Positions 10,582-24,860 are shown, counted from the stretch's first letter. The stretch: DNA of 64,000 nt from an uncultured Prevotellaceae bacterium (GCA_902776475.1 CACYQD010000011.1:62001-126000); one strand, 5' to 3'. Made by a program: numbers and translations. The notes: a model not told the origin generated them from the letters alone.

Positions 10582-10617
10582 GCGACGGCTGCCGCATAAT
10601 CTATCGGCAGCCGTCGC
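10582..10617 (-). terminator. Terminator downstream of rpoC
   Basis: A perfect 13 bp stem (10582-10594 and 10605-10617, arms GCGACGGCTGCCG and CGGCAGCCGTCGC) with a 10 nt loop lies 14 bp past the rpoC stop. On the minus strand it is followed by CGTTTTCAATC, a short T-run. It fits an intrinsic terminator of the rpoBC operon. Confidence 0.85.
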
Positions 10618-10631
10618 ACGGATTAGGGTTA

Positions 10632-14978
<4,347 letters not shown>

Positions 14979-14991
14979 GTCTAATTACGAT

Positions 14992-17900
14992 TTAGTCGAG
15001 TTTGATACTTAATCCGAGTCCGCGGAGTTCATGCAGCAGCACGTTGAGAGATTCCGGTATTCCGGGCACGGGCATGGGCTCACCCTTGACGATGGCCTCG
15101 TAGGCCTTGCTTCTGCCCACGACATCGTCGGACTTGACGGTGAGGATCTCCTGAAGCACATGGCTGGCACCGAAGGCCTCCAGTGCCCAAACCTCCATCT
15201 CACCGAAGCGCTGGCCACCAAACTGGGCCTTACCGCCGAGAGGCTGCTGGGTGATGAGGGAGTACGGGCCGATGCTTCTGGCGTGCATCTTGTCTTCCAC
15301 CATGTGGCCGAGCTTGAGGAAGTAGGTGATACCCACGGTGGCGGGCTGGTCGAAGCGTTCTCCGGTCTCACCGTCGTAGAGGTGTGTGGAGCAGAGTCGC
15401 GGCAGTCCGGCCTTGTCGGTCCACTCTGAGAGGTCGTCCAACTTGGCACCGTCGAAGATCGGAGTGGCGAACTTCACGTTGAGCCGTTTGCCGGCAGCGC
15501 CGAGGATAGCCTCGAAGATCTGACCCAGGTTCATACGTGAGGGCACGCCGAGCGGGTTGAGCACGAGATCGACAGGTCTTCCGTCCTCGAGGAACGGCAT
15601 GTCTTCCTGCCGGACCACTTTGGAGACGATACCCTTGTTGCCATGGCGTCCGGCGAGTTTGTCACCCACGCCGATCTTACGTTTCTTGGCCACATAGACC
15701 TTAGCCATCTGGAGAATGCCTGAGGGCAGTTCGTCGCCGATGGTGATGGCGAACTTGCGGCGCTTGAGTTCTGCGTCGAGCAACTTGGCCTTGCGGATAT
15801 AGTTCATGATCAGCTGCGAGATGAGCATGTTGGTATGCTCGTCATCGGTCCAATTGTTGGACTGGATTCCCTCGTAGTTGAGCATCTTGAGGTTGACCAC
15901 GGTGAACTGCGAGCCCTTGGTGATGATCTCTGTGTCGGCATAGTCTCTCACGCCCTGGGAAGTCTTTCCCTGGATGAGCTTGAGCAACTTGTCGACCAGG
16001 ATGTCCTTCAGGTCGTCGTTCTTTGCATCGTATTCCTCATCGATCTTCTGAAGCAAGATCTTGTCCTGCCTTCTCGACTCCCTGGTCTTGACGGCCCTGG
16101 AGAAGAGTTTCTTGTCGATGACCACGCCGCTGAGCGACGGGTTGGCCTTCAGTGAGGAGTCCTTCACGTCGCCGGCCTTGTCGCCGAAGATGGCGCGGAG
16201 GAGTTTCTCCTCAGGTGAGGGATCGCTCTCGCCCTTCGGCGAGATCTTGCCGATGAGGATGTCGCCGGGCTCCACCCTGGCACCCACGCGGATGATACCG
16301 TTGATGTCGAGGTCCTTGGTGGCTTCCTCGCTCACATTGGGGATATCCGATGTGAACTCCTCCATGCCGCGCTTGGTCTCACGGACATCGAGCTGATACT
16401 CATCGACATGGACGCTGGTGAGCACGTCCTCGCGCACGAGGCGCTCCGACAGCACGATGGCGTCCTCATAGTTGTAGCCCTTCCAGGGCATGTAGGCCAC
16501 GAGGAGGTTGCGGCCGAGGGCCAGTTCACCATTCTCGGTGGCATATCCCTCGGTCAGGATCTGTCCTTTGTGGACACGGTCGCCCTTGTTGCAGATCGGA
16601 CGGAGGTCGATGGTCATATTCTGGTTGGTGCGGCGGAACTTCGGAATGCGGTATTCCTTGGTGGGCTCGTCAAAGCTGACGAACTCCTCCTCCTCCGTAC
16701 GGTCGTAGAGGATGCGGATGGTGGTGGAATCGACGAACTCGATGACACCCTCGCCCTCGGCGACCACCATGGTGCGGGAGTCCTCGCACACCTGTTTCTC
16801 CAGACCCGTACCCACGATCGGGGCATCGTTGTGGAGCAGAGGCACAGCCTGGCGCATCATGTTACATCCCATGAGGGCGCGGTGACCGTCGTCATGCTCC
16901 AGGAACGGGATGAGGGCTGCGGAGACCGATGCGATCTGCTGCGGCGACACGTCCATGTAGGACACCTCTGAAGGTGGCACCACGGGGAAGTCGGCGTCGC
17001 AGCGGCACTTCACCACGTCGCGGATGAAACTGCCGTCCTCGCTCAGCGGGGCGTTGCCCTGGCCGATGTTGTGTGTCGACTCCTCCTCGGCGGTCATATA
17101 GACCACGTTGTCGTTGTTGAGGTCCACCACGCTGTCGGTGACCTTGCGGTAAGGAGTCTCGATGAATCCAAGTTCATTGATGGAAGCATAGACACAGAGT
17201 GAGGAGATCAGACCGATGTTGGGACCTTCCGGACTCTCAATCGGGCAGAGACGGCCGTAATGGGTATAGTGGACGTCACGCACCTCGAATCCGGCACGCT
17301 CACGGGAGAGTCCGCCAGGACCCAGAGCCGAGAGACGGCGCTTGTGGGTCACCTCTGCCAACGGGTTGGTCTGGTCCATAAACTGGCTCAGCGGGTTAGT
17401 ACCGAAGAACGAGTTGATGACGCTGGAGATGGTCTTGGCGTTGATCAGGTCGGTCGGCGTGAACGTCTCGTTGTCACGCACGTTCATGCGCTCGCGGATG
17501 GTGCGGCTCATACGGGCCAGACCGATGGAGAACTGGTTGGACAGTTGCTCGCCCACGGTGCGCACGCGGCGGTTGGACAGGTGGTCGATATCATCGACGG
17601 TGGCATTGGAGTTGACCAGCGCGATGAGGTATTTGATGATCTCGATGATGTCCTCCTTGGTGAGGATTCTCACCTCCATGTCGGTCTCGAGACCCAGTTT
17701 CTTGTTGATGCGGTAGCGTCCCACCTCACCCAGGTCATATCTCTTGTCAGAGAAGAAGAGGTTCTGGATGACTTCCCTCGCACTGGCATCGTCGGCGGGG
17801 TCAGCGTTGCGGAGCTGCCTGTAGATATATTGCACAGCCTCCTTCTCCGACTTGCTCGGGTCTTTGGAGAGCGTGTTGAAAATGATGGCGTAGTTGTTGG

Positions 17901-18804
17901 AGGCATCGTCGTTCTTGTGAAGGAGAATCGACTGTGTGCCGCTCTCGAGGATCTCCTCTGCCTTCTCCTTGGTGATGATGGTCTCACGCTCCATGATCAC
18001 CTCGTTGCGCTCGATGGAGACAAGTTCGCCCGTCTCCTCATCGGAGAAGTCCTCATACCAAGTCTTGAGCACCTGGCCCGCCAGCCGGCGCCCAACGGCA
18101 TCCTTCATGTTCTTCTTGTTGACCTTGACCTCCTCAGCGAGGTCGAAGATGCTCAGGATATCCTTGTCGGTCTCGTAGCCGATGGCACGGAGCAGGGTGG
18201 TCACGGGCAACTTCTTCTTACGGTCGATATAGGCATACATGACATTGTTGATGTCAGTGGCGAACTCTATCCACGAGCCCTTGAACGGGATGATGCGCGC
18301 TGAATAGAGTACGGTGCCGTTGGCATGCACACCCTGGCCGAAGAACACGCCGGGCGAACGGTGGAGCTGCGACACGACGACGCGCTCTGCGCCGTTGATG
18401 ATGAACGTGCCGTTGCTTGTCATATAAGGTATCGTTCCGAGGAACACGTCGGAGGTGACGATCTTGAAATCGACATGCTCCGGGTCGGTGCAGTAGAGTT
18501 TCATCTTGGCCTTGAGCGGCACGCTGTAGGTCAGTCCGCGCTCCAGGCACTCATCGATGGAGTATCTGGGTGGGTCGATGAAATAGTCGAGGAACTCCAG
18601 CACGAAATTGTTTCTCGTATCAGTGATGGGGAAATTGTCGGAGAACACCTTATACAGTCCATCTTGCTTCCTGAGTTCTGGCGGAGTATCAAGCTGCAGG
18701 AAGTCCTGGAAGGACTTGAGTTGCACGTCGAGAAAATCCGGCGTGGGCATCGGATTCTTGACGCTGGCAAAGTTTACCCTTTGGTTGATGATTTTGGATG
18801 CCAT
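14992..18804 (-). CDS. rpoB: DNA-directed RNA polymerase subunit beta
   Basis: The beta subunit is 1270 aa from [18 protein letters not shown], the conserved Bacteroidetes N-terminus and length. An in-frame ATG at 18864 would add 20 unconserved residues and extend into the intergenic leader. The rifampicin pocket reads [20 protein letters not shown] followed by [14 protein letters not shown], with the usual susceptible residues (the positions equivalent to E. coli D516, H526 and S531). [14 protein letters not shown] and [15 protein letters not shown] are further hallmarks. It is separated from rplL by about 146 nt containing an attenuator-like hairpin. Confidence 0.99.
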   Translation of the reverse strand: MASKIINQRVNFASVKNPMPTPDFLDVQLKSFQDFLQLDTPPELRKQDGLYKVFSDNFPITDTRNNFVLEFLDYFIDPPRYSIDECLERGLTYSVPLKAKMKLYCTDPEHVDFKIVTSDVFLGTIPYMTSNGTFIINGAERVVVSQLHRSPGVFFGQGVHANGTVLYSARIIPFKGSWIEFATDINNVMYAYIDRKKKLPVTTLLRAIGYETDKDILSIFDLAEEVKVNKKNMKDAVGRRLAGQVLKTWYEDFSDEETGELVSIERNEVIMERETIITKEKAEEILESGTQSILLHKNDDASNNYAIIFNTLSKDPSKSEKEAVQYIYRQLRNADPADDASAREVIQNLFFSDKRYDLGEVGRYRINKKLGLETDMEVRILTKEDIIEIIKYLIALVNSNATVDDIDHLSNRRVRTVGEQLSNQFSIGLARMSRTIRERMNVRDNETFTPTDLINAKTISSVINSFFGTNPLSQFMDQTNPLAEVTHKRRLSALGPGGLSRERAGFEVRDVHYTHYGRLCPIESPEGPNIGLISSLCVYASINELGFIETPYRKVTDSVVDLNNDNVVYMTAEEESTHNIGQGNAPLSEDGSFIRDVVKCRCDADFPVVPPSEVSYMDVSPQQIASVSAALIPFLEHDDGHRALMGCNMMRQAVPLLHNDAPIVGTGLEKQVCEDSRTMVVAEGEGVIEFVDSTTIRILYDRTEEEEFVSFDEPTKEYRIPKFRRTNQNMTIDLRPICNKGDRVHKGQILTEGYATENGELALGRNLLVAYMPWKGYNYEDAIVLSERLVREDVLTSVHVDEYQLDVRETKRGMEEFTSDIPNVSEEATKDLDINGIIRVGARVEPGDILIGKISPKGESDPSPEEKLLRAIFGDKAGDVKDSSLKANPSLSGVVIDKKLFSRAVKTRESRRQDKILLQKIDEEYDAKNDDLKDILVDKLLKLIQGKTSQGVRDYADTEIITKGSQFTVVNLKMLNYEGIQSNNWTDDEHTNMLISQLIMNYIRKAKLLDAELKRRKFAITIGDELPSGILQMAKVYVAKKRKIGVGDKLAGRHGNKGIVSKVVRQEDMPFLEDGRPVDLVLNPLGVPSRMNLGQIFEAILGAAGKRLNVKFATPIFDGAKLDDLSEWTDKAGLPRLCSTHLYDGETGERFDQPATVGITYFLKLGHMVEDKMHARSIGPYSLITQQPLGGKAQFGGQRFGEMEVWALEAFGASHVLQEILTVKSDDVVGRSKAYEAIVKGEPMPVPGIPESLNVLLHELRGLGLSIKLD

Positions 18805-18867
18805 TAAAAAACTTTTTTGGTGAATGCCCGCGGGAAACGGGCAAATTGTGATAGAAAGACACAAAAA

Positions 18868-18900
18868 GGTTAAGAATCCCCTACTGGGAGACTCTTAACC
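18868..18900 (-). terminator. Attenuator-like terminator between rplL and rpoB
   Basis: On the minus strand a 14 bp imperfect stem (GGTTAAGAGTCTCC pairing with GGGGATTCTTAACC, with two G-U pairs) and a 5 nt loop are followed at once by TTTTTGTG. It lies after the rplL stop and about 64 bp before the rpoB start. Sequence and position fit an intrinsic, probably partial, terminator that lowers rpoBC expression relative to the L7/L12 genes, as known in E. coli. Confidence 0.82.
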
Positions 18901-18950
18901 AAAAATTTCGAGAAGCTAATTCCCGCGTGTGCGGGTTAGTTTGCAAATGC

Positions 18951-19328
18951 TTATTTCAGCTCAATCTTGGCACCCTCAGCCTCGATGGTCTTCTGGAGGT
19001 TCTCAGCCTCAGCCTTTGAAAGACCCTCTTTGAGAGTGGAAGGAGCACCGTCAACGAGATCCTTAGCCTCTTTCAGGTTAAGACCGCAAGCCTCTTTCAC
19101 AGCCTTCACGACCTTCAGCTTGTTAGGACCAACCTCAGCGAGGACGACATTGAACTCAGTCTTCTCCTCCTCAGCGGGAGCAGCGGCAGCAGCAGGACCG
19201 GCAGCCACAGCAACAGCTGCAGCAGCGGGCTCGATACCATACTCCTCTTTGAGGACAGTTGCCAACTCGTTAACTTCTTTTACTGTCAAATTTACCAATT
19301 GCTCGGCAATAGCTTTGATGTCTGCCAT
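18951..19328 (-). CDS. rplL: 50S ribosomal protein L7/L12
   Basis: L7/L12 (125 aa) forms the stalk that recruits translational GTPases. The Ala-rich hinge (about residues 35-52) links the N-terminal dimerisation domain to the C-terminal domain, which carries [20 protein letters not shown] and [18 protein letters not shown]. Length is normal. It follows rplJ and precedes the attenuator before rpoB. Confidence 0.98.
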   Translation of the reverse strand: MADIKAIAEQLVNLTVKEVNELATVLKEEYGIEPAAAAVAVAAGPAAAAAPAEEEKTEFNVVLAEVGPNKLKVVKAVKEACGLNLKEAKDLVDGAPSTLKEGLSKAEAENLQKTIEAEGAKIELK

Positions 19329-19379
19329 TTTATTTAAGATTTAAATTGTTTGTAATGTTAATGATGGATGACTTTGATA

Positions 19380-19898
19380 TTACTCAGGACGCTCGCCTAA
19401 AGTCTTCAGCACACCATGGATGGTGTTTGCGCCTGACTGCAGAGCAGAAAGCACGTTCTTTGTCGGCGACTGCAGCAGAGCCACGATGTCGGCGATAAGT
19501 TCGCTCTTGCTCTTGATGGATGCCAGTTCCTCGATCTTGTCCGCACCGACGAAGATGCCTTCCTCGGCATAAGCGGCCTTGAGTGCGGGGACACCTTCCT
19601 TGGTGTATTCCTTCAGCATCTTGGCGGGCTCGTTGGCCGTCTGGCAGAAGAGAACAGCGGTGTTACCCTTCAGGGCACTGTACATCTCTGAGAAATCCAC
19701 TTCCGAGGCCTCGAGGGCCTTGTGCAGCAGTTTGTTCTTCACGACCACCATCTTGATGTCGCTCTTGAAGCATCTGCGGCGGAGTTTGCTGGTCTTCTCA
19801 GCATTCAGTCCGGTCACGTCGACCAGATAGAAGTGAGGGTATTCCTTCAGCTTCTCTCCAAGCTCTACAATAATTGTATCTTTAATTTCCTTTTTCAT
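19380..19898 (-). CDS. rplJ: 50S ribosomal protein L10
   Basis: L10 (172 aa) anchors L7/L12 dimers to 23S rRNA at the stalk base. LKEYPHFYLVDVTGLNAEKT and LRRRCFKSDIKMVVVKNKLL are typical N-domain segments. The C-terminal helix that binds L7/L12 is present (NVLSALQSGANTIHGVLKTL). It lies between rplA and rplL. Confidence 0.97.
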   Translation of the reverse strand: MKKEIKDTIIVELGEKLKEYPHFYLVDVTGLNAEKTSKLRRRCFKSDIKMVVVKNKLLHKALEASEVDFSEMYSALKGNTAVLFCQTANEPAKMLKEYTKEGVPALKAAYAEEGIFVGADKIEELASIKSKSELIADIVALLQSPTKNVLSALQSGANTIHGVLKTLGERPE

Positions 19899-19918
19899 GT
19901 TGCACGAGTGATTTAGTG

Positions 19919-20611
19919 TTATTCAACCGACTTGGGATCCACCTTGATGCCCAAGCTCATGGTGCTTGAAACAAAGATACTCTTGATGTATGTACCTTTA
20001 GCAGCAGCCGGTTTCAGCTTGATGATCGTTGCGACGAATTCTTTCGCATTCTGATAGATCTGATCCGGTGTGAAGGAAACCTTTCCGATGGAGGCATGCA
20101 CGATACCGGTCTTATCGACCTTGAAGTCGATCTTACCCTGCTTCACCTCTTTTACAGCCTTGGCGACATCCATGGTCACTGTACCGCTCTTGGGGTTAGG
20201 CATGAGTCCGCGGGGGCCAAGAACACGTCCGAGGGGACCTACCTTGCCCATGCAAGACGGCATGGTGATGATGACATCGATATCAGTCCATCCACCCTTG
20301 ATTTTATCAATGTACTCGTCGAGTCCGACGTAGTCAGCACCAGCCTCTTTGGCGGCAGCCTCCTGGTCGGGAGTACAAAGGCAGAGCACACGCACGACTT
20401 TGCCAGTTCCACATGGCAGCGACACCACGCCGCGAACCATCTGGTTGGCCTTTCTCGGGTCAACACCCAGGCGCACGTCAATATCCACGGAGGCGTCGAA
20501 TTTCGTGGAGGTGATGTCCTTCACGAGTTCGGATGCCTCTTTCAAGGAGTATGCCTTCCCTGCTTCAATCTTGGCGGCTGCTATTTTCTGGTTTTTTGTC
20601 AGTTTACTCAT
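19919..20611 (-). CDS. rplA: 50S ribosomal protein L1
   Basis: L1 (230 aa) forms the mobile L1 stalk that moves with E-site tRNA. In E. coli it also represses the rplKA operon; this is not tested here. [39 protein letters not shown] and [20 protein letters not shown] are diagnostic. It lies 22 bp after rplK. Confidence 0.98.
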   Translation of the reverse strand: MSKLTKNQKIAAAKIEAGKAYSLKEASELVKDITSTKFDASVDIDVRLGVDPRKANQMVRGVVSLPCGTGKVVRVLCLCTPDQEAAAKEAGADYVGLDEYIDKIKGGWTDIDVIITMPSCMGKVGPLGRVLGPRGLMPNPKSGTVTMDVAKAVKEVKQGKIDFKVDKTGIVHASIGKVSFTPDQIYQNAKEFVATIIKLKPAAAKGTYIKSIFVSSTMSLGIKVDPKSVE

Positions 20612-20633
20612 AGTTCCTAAAAATTGAAGTTAA

Positions 20634-21074
20634 TTATTTACCAGGGAATTCGCCTTTTACAGTGATGCCCATGCTTCTAGCCGTGCCGGCGATAAGTCTC
20701 ATAGCGGATTCGATGGTGAAGCAGTTGAGGTCACTCATTTTGTCCTCAGCGATAGCCCTTACCTGGTCCCAGGTCACGGAAGCGACCTTTTTGCGGTTGG
20801 GCTCGGCTGAACCGCCCTTCACCTTGGCAGCCTCCATCAGCTGAACAGCTGCGGGAGGTGTCTTGATCACGAAGCTAAAAGACTTGTCGTTGTAATAAGT
20901 GATAACGACGGGGAGAATCTTCCCAGCCTTATCCTGGGTTCTGGCGTTGAACTCCTTGCAGAAGCCCATGATGTTGATGCCCTTGGAACCAAGAGCCGGG
21001 CCTACTGGAGGAGAAGGATTAGCAGCGCCACCCTTAATCTGTAATTTGATTAATCCAGCAACTTCTTTAGCCAT
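20634..21074 (-). CDS. rplK: 50S ribosomal protein L11
   Basis: L11 (146 aa) forms the GTPase-associated centre with its 23S rRNA segment and is the target region of thiostrepton. [20 protein letters not shown], the proline-rich switch, and [12 protein letters not shown] near the C-terminus are conserved. It lies between nusG and rplA. Confidence 0.98.
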   Translation of the reverse strand: MAKEVAGLIKLQIKGGAANPSPPVGPALGSKGINIMGFCKEFNARTQDKAGKILPVVITYYNDKSFSFVIKTPPAAVQLMEAAKVKGGSAEPNRKKVASVTWDQVRAIAEDKMSDLNCFTIESAMRLIAGTARSMGITVKGEFPGK

Positions 21075-21133
21075 TTGATTTTTTAAATTAAAGTTTGATA
21101 TTATAAAAGAACATCAGGACCCGTAACAATCCG

Positions 21134-21679
21134 TCATTCTTTTACCACTTGCATAAAACCAAGTTCCAGCGGAGTTTTACGTCCGAAGATCTTGACCATC
21201 ACCTTGAGTTTGCGTTTCTCGCTGTTCACCTCTTCGATGACGCCGGAGAAGCCGTTGAACGGACCGTCGGTCACCTTCACGGTATCATTCACCTCGAAAG
21301 GTATTGCCACCTCGTTGACGATCTCAGTCTCCTCGGCATTGCCGAGCATCCTGTTGACCTCAGACTGCTTGACAGGAGAAGGATTGTCCATACCGCCGAG
21401 GAAGCCAAGTACGTTGGGCATGAAGCGCAGTGTGTGCGCCACGTCACCCTTCATTTCGGCCTCAACGAAGATATAGCCAGGGAGAGATACTTTCTCCTTG
21501 ACTACACGTTTCCCGTCGCTGCGCTGAACAGCATGTTTCTCCATGGGGATAACCACCTGGGAAACGAATTGTGACAATTGGGCATTGTGCTTAAGTTCGG
21601 CCTCGATATATTCTTTCACCTTGGCCTCTTTGCCGCTGACGGTCTTAAGCACATACCAGTTTTTTCCTGCCTGAGCCAT
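21134..21679 (-). CDS. nusG: Transcription termination/antitermination protein NusG
   Basis: NusG (181 aa) binds RNA polymerase through its N-terminal NGN domain (KNWYVLKTVSGKEAKVKEYI) and S10 or Rho through its C-terminal KOW domain (VNDTVKVTDGPFNGFSGVIE). It couples transcription with translation. SLPGYIFVEAEM and LRFMPNVLGFLG are the typical NGN core. Three bases separate it from secE, the usual pairing. It is the housekeeping type, not a capsule-operon UpxY/RfaH paralogue, as shown by this context. Confidence 0.97.
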   Translation of the reverse strand: MAQAGKNWYVLKTVSGKEAKVKEYIEAELKHNAQLSQFVSQVVIPMEKHAVQRSDGKRVVKEKVSLPGYIFVEAEMKGDVAHTLRFMPNVLGFLGGMDNPSPVKQSEVNRMLGNAEETEIVNEVAIPFEVNDTVKVTDGPFNGFSGVIEEVNSEKRKLKVMVKIFGRKTPLELGFMQVVKE

Positions 21680-21682
21680 CTG

Positions 21683-21880
21683 TTACGATAACAATTGATA
21701 AATGAAAAGCATGAAGTTTTTGAACACGACATCCATGAGGAATACCACGAGAGCGATGACAAGGGAAGCAGATAAAACAACCATCGCGGTGTGGGACAAT
21801 TCCTTATAGGTCGGCCATGTGGTCTTATGCGCAAGTTCGTTGTAACAATCCTTGCAGTAGTTTACAAATCTCTTCAACAT
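21683..21880 (-). CDS. secE: Preprotein translocase subunit SecE
   Basis: SecE (65 aa) is the clamp subunit of SecYEG in the inner membrane. It is the short single-span form: an amphipathic stretch with the conserved ELAHKTTWPTYKEL, then one membrane segment at about residues 33-58. It lies between tRNA-Trp and nusG, the standard location. Confidence 0.95.
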   Translation of the reverse strand: MLKRFVNYCKDCYNELAHKTTWPTYKELSHTAMVVLSASLVIALVVFLMDVVFKNFMLFIYQLLS

Positions 21881-21896
21881 AATTTTTCCTTGTTAG

Positions 21897-21969
21897 CACG
21901 GGAAGGAGGACTCGAACCCACGACCCTCGGTTTTGGAGACCGATGCTCTACCAACTGAGCTATTCCCGT
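21897..21969 (-). tRNA. tRNA-Trp (CCA)
   Basis: The minus strand folds into a complete 73 nt cloverleaf with acceptor ACGGGAA/TTCCCGT, discriminator G, a D-arm with AGCTCAGTTGGTAGAGC and a T-arm with GGGTTCGAGTCC. The anticodon loop CTCCAAA reads CCA. The terminal CCA is not encoded. It lies between tuf and secE. Confidence 0.97.
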
Positions 21970-22022
21970 AAAAAAGTTCCCGCGCCCGATGTCGCGGGAA
22001 CCGTTATTCATCTTCTCAGAGA

Positions 22023-23166
22023 TTAGTCTTCGAATACCTCTGTGATCTGGCCTGAGCCTACGGTACGGCCACCCTCACGGATAGCGAAGCGGAGACCCTG
22101 GTTGAGAGCCACAGCGTAGATCAGCTCTACAGTGATCTCAACGTTGTCACCAGGCATGACCATCTCAACGCCCTCGGGCAGAGAGATCTCACCGGTGCAG
22201 TCCATGGTGCGGAGATAGAACTGAGGACGATACTTGTTGCCGAACGGAGTGTGACGGCCACCCTCTTCCTTCTTCAGCACGTAGATGGAAGCCTTGAACT
22301 TCTTGAAGGGCTTGATCTGACCCGGATGGCAGAGCACCATACCGCGCTTGATCTCGTTCTTGTCGATACCGCGGAGAAGCAGACCAACGTTGTCACCAGC
22401 CTGACCCTCATCGAGGAGTTTACGGAACATCTCAACACCGGTAACCACAGACTTCTTGTCCTCACCGAGGCCGAGGAGCTCAACGGGATCGCCCACGTGG
22501 ATCACACCAGTCTCGATACGACCAGTAGCCACAGTACCACGACCTGTGATTGAGAACACGTCCTCAACAGGCATCAAGAAAGGTTTGTCGATGTCGCGCG
22601 GAGGCTCCTGGATCCACTCGTCGCAGACATTCATCAGCTCCATCACCTTCTCTTCCCACTTGGCAACACCATTCAGTGCACCGAGAGCGGAACCGCGGAT
22701 GATAGGAGTATCATCTTCAAACTCATACTGAGCGAGGATTTCCTGAACTTCCATTTCCACGAGCTCGAGCATCTCCTCGTCGTCGACCATGTCGCACTTG
22801 TTGAGGAACACCACGAGGCGGGGAACGTTCACCTGACGGGCGAGCAGCACGTGCTCACGGGTCTGAGGCATAGGACCACACCATGTTCTTCACATAGTCA
22901 GCGTGACCCGGGCAGTCAACGTGTGCATAGTGGCGCTTCTCAGTCTCATACTCCACGTGTGCGGTGTTGATGGTGATACCACGCTCTTTCTCCTCGGGAG
23001 CGTTGTCAATCTGGTCGAAAGACTTCACTTTGTCCTTGTTGGCCTCGATCTTCTCAGCAAGCACCTTGGTGATAGCTGCGGTCAAGGTCGTCTTACCATG
23101 GTCAACGTGACCGATAGTACCGATATTAACGTGCGGTTTGGTACGCACAAAACTCTCTTTAGCCAT
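22023..23166 (-). pseudogene. tuf: Elongation factor Tu, broken by an out-of-frame deletion
   Basis: EF-Tu delivers aminoacyl-tRNA to the ribosome. The 5' part (22855-23166, 103 aa) has GHVDHGKTT (G1), RGITI (G2) and DCPGH (G3) and follows the family as far as ADYVKNMV. It then reads WSYASDP and stops. The rest continues in another frame from [12 protein letters not shown] (M at 22871) through NKCD (G4) and the complete domains II and III to the stop at 22023. Compared with the family, the 17 residues between NMV and GPM are missing, and only one of the expected 51 nt remains, so 50 nt are gone. The product would lack the switch II helix and be out of frame. This is either a real lesion with another tuf copy elsewhere or an assembly error. 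Confidence 0.93.
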
Positions 23167-23226
23167 TGCTTAAATTGTTATTTATAAAATGATTAATCGT
23201 GATTTCTGCTTCTCCACAACTAAAAG

Positions 23227-23298
<72 letters not shown>

Positions 23299-23305
23299 AA
23301 ACTTG

Positions 23306-23378
23306 AGCGGAAAACGGGACTCAAACCCGCGACCCCCAGCTTGGAAGGCTAGTGCTCTATCAACTGAGCTATTTCCGC
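23306..23378 (-). tRNA. tRNA-Gly (TCC)
   Basis: 73 nt cloverleaf with acceptor GCGGAAA/TTTCCGC. The anticodon stem CTAGC/GCTGG encloses CTTCCAA, giving anticodon TCC. It is the third tRNA of the cluster, 7 bp from tRNA-Thr(GGT). CCA is not encoded. Confidence 0.96.
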
Positions 23379-23385
23379 AATTTCG

Positions 23386-23468
23386 TGGGTGCTGATGGAT
23401 TCGAACCACCGAAGTCGAAAGACAGCAGATTTACAGTCTGCCCCATTTGGCCACTCTGGAAAACACCC
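23386..23468 (-). tRNA. tRNA-Tyr (GTA)
   Basis: 83 nt class II tRNA with a long variable arm (TGTCTTTCGACT region), acceptor GGGTGTT/AGCACCC with one G-U pair, and discriminator A. The anticodon loop CTGTAAA reads GTA. The long variable arm and GTA anticodon are typical of bacterial tRNA-Tyr. Confidence 0.96.
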
Positions 23469-23487
23469 CTTTTCCTCCGTCTTTCCG

Positions 23488-23561
23488 AGCCTCTTGTCGG
23501 ATTCGAACCAACGACCCCGAGATTACAAATCACGTGCTCTGGCCAACTGAGCTAAAGAGGC
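23488..23561 (-). tRNA. tRNA-Thr (TGT)
   Basis: 74 nt cloverleaf with acceptor GCCTCTT/AAGAGGC and anticodon loop TTTGTAA (anticodon TGT). It is the promoter-proximal tRNA of the Thr-Tyr-Gly-Thr cluster that precedes tuf. CCA is not encoded. Confidence 0.96.
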
Positions 23562-23611
23562 GAAATCTTTGCAGCCGGGGCTGCGTCAGAAGACGAGTCG
23601 TAAAACGGCTG

Positions 23612-23642
23612 CAAAGATAGGCATATTTTTCCAATCGCCAAA
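23612..23642 (-). promoter_or_regulatory. Promoter of the tRNA-tuf-secE operon
   Basis: On the minus strand TTTG (23639-23642) is followed after exactly 19 bp by TATCTTTG (23612-23619). This is a perfect match to the Bacteroidetes primary sigma consensus TTTG-N19-TAnnTTTG. It lies about 50 bp upstream of the first tRNA. Confidence 0.85.
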
Positions 23643-23659
23643 ATTTTTTGGCTATTTTT

Positions 23660-23959
23660 TTATCTGTTACGTAGTTTTTCCTTGAATTTCGTCAGCTGCA
23701 CTTTCATGGAGTCAACGCATTGGTCAACACCCTCCTCGAAGGAGTCGCATGTCTTCTCAACGTAGAGTGTCTGACCCGGCACGCTGACCGTGACGCTCGT
23801 CTGCTTGTTGAGTGCGGTTGCAGGCTTGACGACTTTGAGCTGCACCTCTACTTTCTGTATGTCTTCAAATGATTTCTGTAACTTTTCTGCCTTCTTCTGG
23901 ATGAAGGCCTCCAGTTTCTCGGTAGCGTCGAAATGGATCGACTGAATTTTGATTTCCAT
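23660..23959 (-). CDS. hpf: Ribosome hibernation promotion factor, short form (HPF/RaiA family)
   Basis: This 99 aa protein matches the ribosome-associated inhibitor/HPF family, which binds the 30S decoding site in stationary phase and stops translation. The N-terminal MEIKIQSIHFDATEKLEAFI and a central QTSVTVSVPGQTLYVEKTCD strand-helix region fit the fold. It is the short form without the C-terminal dimerisation domain. It follows xerC by about 22 bp and precedes the tRNA-tuf operon, so it probably shares the rpsU-xerC transcript. Confidence 0.9.
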   Translation of the reverse strand: MEIKIQSIHFDATEKLEAFIQKKAEKLQKSFEDIQKVEVQLKVVKPATALNKQTSVTVSVPGQTLYVEKTCDSFEEGVDQCVDSMKVQLTKFKEKLRNR

Positions 23960-23981
23960 AGTTACCTCCTGTTTTTAAAGG

Positions 23982-24860
23982 TTAAGCCCTTGGGTGGGCG
24001 TTGTTATAGATTCGTTTCAACTGCTCGAAGGTGGCATGTGTATAGACTTCCGTGGTGGAAAGGCTCTCATGACCGAGCAGTTTCTTTACACTCTCCAGAC
24101 CGGCCTCATGGTTGAGCATGGCGGTGGCGAATGTATGCCGGAGCACGTGCGGTGTGCGCTTCTTCAGGGTGGTCACCCTTGAGAGGGCTTTCTGCACCTG
24201 ATACCTCACCTTGTTGCGGTTCATCCGCTCACCCTCCACAGTGACGAAGAGAGCGCTGGACGTTTTGGGTATGTGTGCGTCGCGGCATGCCATATAATCC
24301 TGAATGGCATCATGCAGTTCCCTGCCAAAGGGGATGATGCGTTGTTTGTCGCGCTTGCCGGTGACCTTCATCTCGCATCGGGTGAGATCTACCATCTCGT
24401 CGTCGAGTCCGATCAGTTCGGCAAGTCGGATGCCTGTAGAGTAGAAGACTAATAATAATGTACGTGCGCGTACATCTTTATAATTGTCCTCCCAGGAATC
24501 GCTGTCCAGCAGTTCATCCATCTCCCTTTCCTTGAGGAATTGAGGCAGAGGTTTGTGCTTTTTAGGTCCCTCTACGGCATGTGCGGGGTTGGCTTCGGCG
24601 AGCCCCATGGTCATGGCGTATTTGTAGAAGGTTCGGATGGCGCTCAGGCGTCTGTTGACCGATGTGGCCGAATTGCCTTTGTCCATCATTTGCTCCATCC
24701 ATCCTCTGACCACGTCGGCATCCACGTTCTGCCAGGTCAGGCCGCCATCGAGTCCTTGAAAATACGCCTGGAAATCTCTCAGGTCACCACCATATCCTTC
24801 GATGGTGAGTTCGGAGTAGTTGCGCTCGAACCGCAGATAATTCAGGAATCCCTCTATCAT
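23982..24860 (-). CDS. xerC: Tyrosine recombinase XerC/D family
   Basis: This 292 aa site-specific recombinase probably resolves chromosome dimers at dif. The N-terminal SAM-like core-binding domain spans about residues 1-85. The catalytic residues are Arg in STGIRLAELIGL, Lys in TGKRDKQRIIPFG, His and Arg in TPHVLRHTFATAML, His in LLGHESLSTTEVYTHA and the tyrosine nucleophile in the same segment. Length is normal. The housekeeping setting between rpsU and hpf argues against a phage or transposon integrase. Whether it acts as XerC or XerD cannot be decided from sequence alone. Confidence 0.93.
   Translation of the reverse strand: MIEGFLNYLRFERNYSELTIEGYGGDLRDFQAYFQGLDGGLTWQNVDADVVRGWMEQMMDKGNSATSVNRRLSAIRTFYKYAMTMGLAEANPAHAVEGPKKHKPLPQFLKEREMDELLDSDSWEDNYKDVRARTLLLVFYSTGIRLAELIGLDDEMVDLTRCEMKVTGKRDKQRIIPFGRELHDAIQDYMACRDAHIPKTSSALFVTVEGERMNRNKVRYQVQKALSRVTTLKKRTPHVLRHTFATAMLNHEAGLESVKKLLGHESLSTTEVYTHATFEQLKRIYNNAHPRA

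Noticed and set aside
17280-17500. Rifampicin-resistance change in rpoB
   Set aside because: The residues of the drug pocket are the normal ones.
15835-18303. Long plus-strand frames opposite rpoB
   Set aside because: Same cause: codon bias of rpoB creates open antisense frames without domain content.
23352-23555. 67-codon frame across the tRNA cluster
   Set aside because: It lies antisense to tRNA-Gly, tRNA-Tyr and tRNA-Thr genes.
23982-24860. Tyrosine recombinase as sign of a prophage or integrative element
   Set aside because: It lies in the conserved rpsU-xerC-hpf context with no att-like repeats or mobile genes nearby.
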